Part shown: in pieces, positions 63,354-64,000 of the stretch
How positions within the stretch are numbered: position 1 is the stretch's first letter
How the letters are laid out: every line of letters starts with the position of its first letter
Assembly (NCBI GenBank): GCA_016125385.1
Contig: WGLV01000005.1
Span: forward strand, 124,001-188,000
DNA: 64,000 bases
Reading direction: 5' to 3'
Source of the DNA: a bacterium
Lineage (GTDB): Bacteria; Hinthialibacterota; Hinthialibacteria; Hinthialibacterales; Hinthialibacteraceae
Notes under the pieces: model-generated
What the model was told of the DNA's origin: nothing
Seen by the model: only the letters and a program-made list of their open reading frames with translations
Database searches by the model: none
Program-made: the position numbers and the translations under genes

Positions 63354-64000
63354 GCGGTTTCCTCCCCGTCATCGTCAAACACACGTTCCTGATAAGGCGA
63401 TGGCGTCAATTTGCCGTCCGCGAAGGTGATGGTGGTTGGGCCGGTGGGTTTACGAATTTCCATTCCCTTGCCGAGGATTCGGATAATCACGCCGGGGTAG
63501 ATGGTTTTTTCAGCACGAACGGTGCGCAGGGCGGATTCGCTGGCATGAAGGTCCGCTTTCGCCTTGCTGGTTCTTGCTTCAAGAGATTGCAGTTCCGATT
63601 CGGTTTTATTGTAGTTTTCCATGAAGATTCTGAATTTTTCATCTTCTTCAGAAGCGTTTGGGGGGAACTTTTTACGCATCTCTTTCAGTTTTTCCATCTG
63701 TTCGTTTTTATCCTGCAGCATCTTTTCCAGGCGTCCTGCCTGCTCGTGCAGTTCCGGGAGTTCTTCTCCCAGAATTATTTCAGTGCGGACGCCCAATTCA
63801 GAACCGATCGTCTTCGCGCAGACGTCTTCCCACGCGAGAACGCGTCCCCCGATTATGGCGCCGTCTTCTCCCTCGCAGTGAACCCGGCGCGCTTTGACGT
63901 GAGACTGCATGATCTCGCCCTGCGCGACGATTTTACGTTCGGCCTGAACGGTTGCGTTTTTGATGTATTGGCACTGAACGTCACCTCCGGAAACGATGAA
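63350..64000 (-). CDS. FapA/DUF342 family protein (N-terminus cut by window edge)
   Basis: The last 216 residues are visible. They start IVSGGDVQCQYIKNATVQA and RKIVAQGEIMQSHVKARRVH, a stretch of the right-handed beta-solenoid with GDV/GGxV turns. A coiled coil follows (LHEQAGRLEKMLQDKNEQME; KTESELQSLEARTSKAKADL). The end is a small beta part (TIYPGVIIRILGKGMEIRKP) and an acidic tail. FapA-type proteins are linked to flagellar and cell-polarity control in Vibrio, and related proteins to developmental or motility control elsewhere; the role here is not known. It is coupled to the TPR gene. Confidence 0.85.
   Translation of the reverse strand, partial: FIVSGGDVQCQYIKNATVQAERKIVAQGEIMQSHVKARRVHCEGEDGAIIGGRVLAWEDVCAKTIGSELGVRTEIILGEELPELHEQAGRLEKMLQDKNEQMEKLKEMRKKFPPNASEEDEKFRIFMENYNKTESELQSLEARTSKAKADLHASESALRTVRAEKTIYPGVIIRILGKGMEIRKPTGPTTITFADGKLTPSPYQERVFDDDGEETA

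Overview
The window looks like a 64 kb stretch of a bacterial chromosome. By eye it is near 53% GC, densely coded on both strands, with short operons and few mobile genes. Several genes point to a Gram-negative, motile bacterium with cytochrome c respiration: system II cytochrome c maturation (ResB, CcsA), a TlpA-type thioredoxin, a LAB_N membrane protein beside lipid-carrier glycosyltransferases, FliG, FlgM, a predicted lipoprotein, and secreted proteins with signal or Tat-like leaders. The sequence alone does not fix the lineage. The mix of CRTAC1-like FG-GAP/TPR proteins, NHL and PKD domains and Thr/Pro linkers would suit a poorly cultivated phylum outside the well-studied Proteobacteria, but that is inference. 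Both edges cut a gene: HU on the left and a FapA/DUF342 gene on the right.

Layout. 1-3.5 kb (minus strand): HU-family protein, initiator tRNA, ftsB, eno, nadC. 3.8-12.8 kb: a TPR/FG-GAP exported protein, adenosine deaminase, an acetyltransferase, an HNH nuclease, tRNA-Arg(CCG), an unknown helix-turn-helix protein, a lipoprotein and an EAL phosphodiesterase. 13-23.2 kb: lepA, an unknown helical protein, purU, a Tat-type aldo/keto reductase, mnmG flanked by an antitoxin remnant and an intact HigB/HigA-type toxin-antitoxin operon, then two exported proteins, one an M23 peptidase. 23.5-29 kb: a sugar aminotransferase and sugar nucleotidyltransferase pair, then a small accessory island, then a CgeB-like glycosyltransferase. 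In the island a 116-bp copy of the nucleotidyltransferase 3' end flanks a DUF2200 gene bounded by integron attC-like half sites. 29.2-35.5 kb: resB-ccsA, a TIM-barrel isomerase-like protein and RNase D. 35.6-45.8 kb: two divergent giant secreted proteins, a 2297-residue NHL/PKD/PPC/subtilisin protease with Thr-Pro linkers and a 1014-residue protein with five PPC-like repeats. 45.9-51.5 kb: a DUF134 regulator, a LAB_N protein, GT39 and GT2 glycosyltransferases, fliG and an AT-hook protein. 52.3-55.5 kb: a ribose-type transporter permease, binding protein and ribokinase with no ATPase gene. 55.6-64 kb: a beta-helix protein, an unknown protein coupled to a GT87-like glycosyltransferase, flgM, a TlpA fusion, and a TPR protein coupled to FapA/DUF342.

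How the genes connect. ResB and CcsA assemble c-type cytochromes, and the TlpA fusion at 60.3-61.6 kb could supply the thiol reduction. The DegT enzyme, nucleotidyltransferase, CgeB, GT2, GT39 and GT87 genes suggest investment in surface glycans. FliG, FlgM, the EAL protein and FapA relate to motility and its control, yet they are scattered rather than in one flagellar cluster. The most unusual structures are the split attC-like cassette inside a duplicated gene end, and the pair of giant PPC-domain exported proteins.
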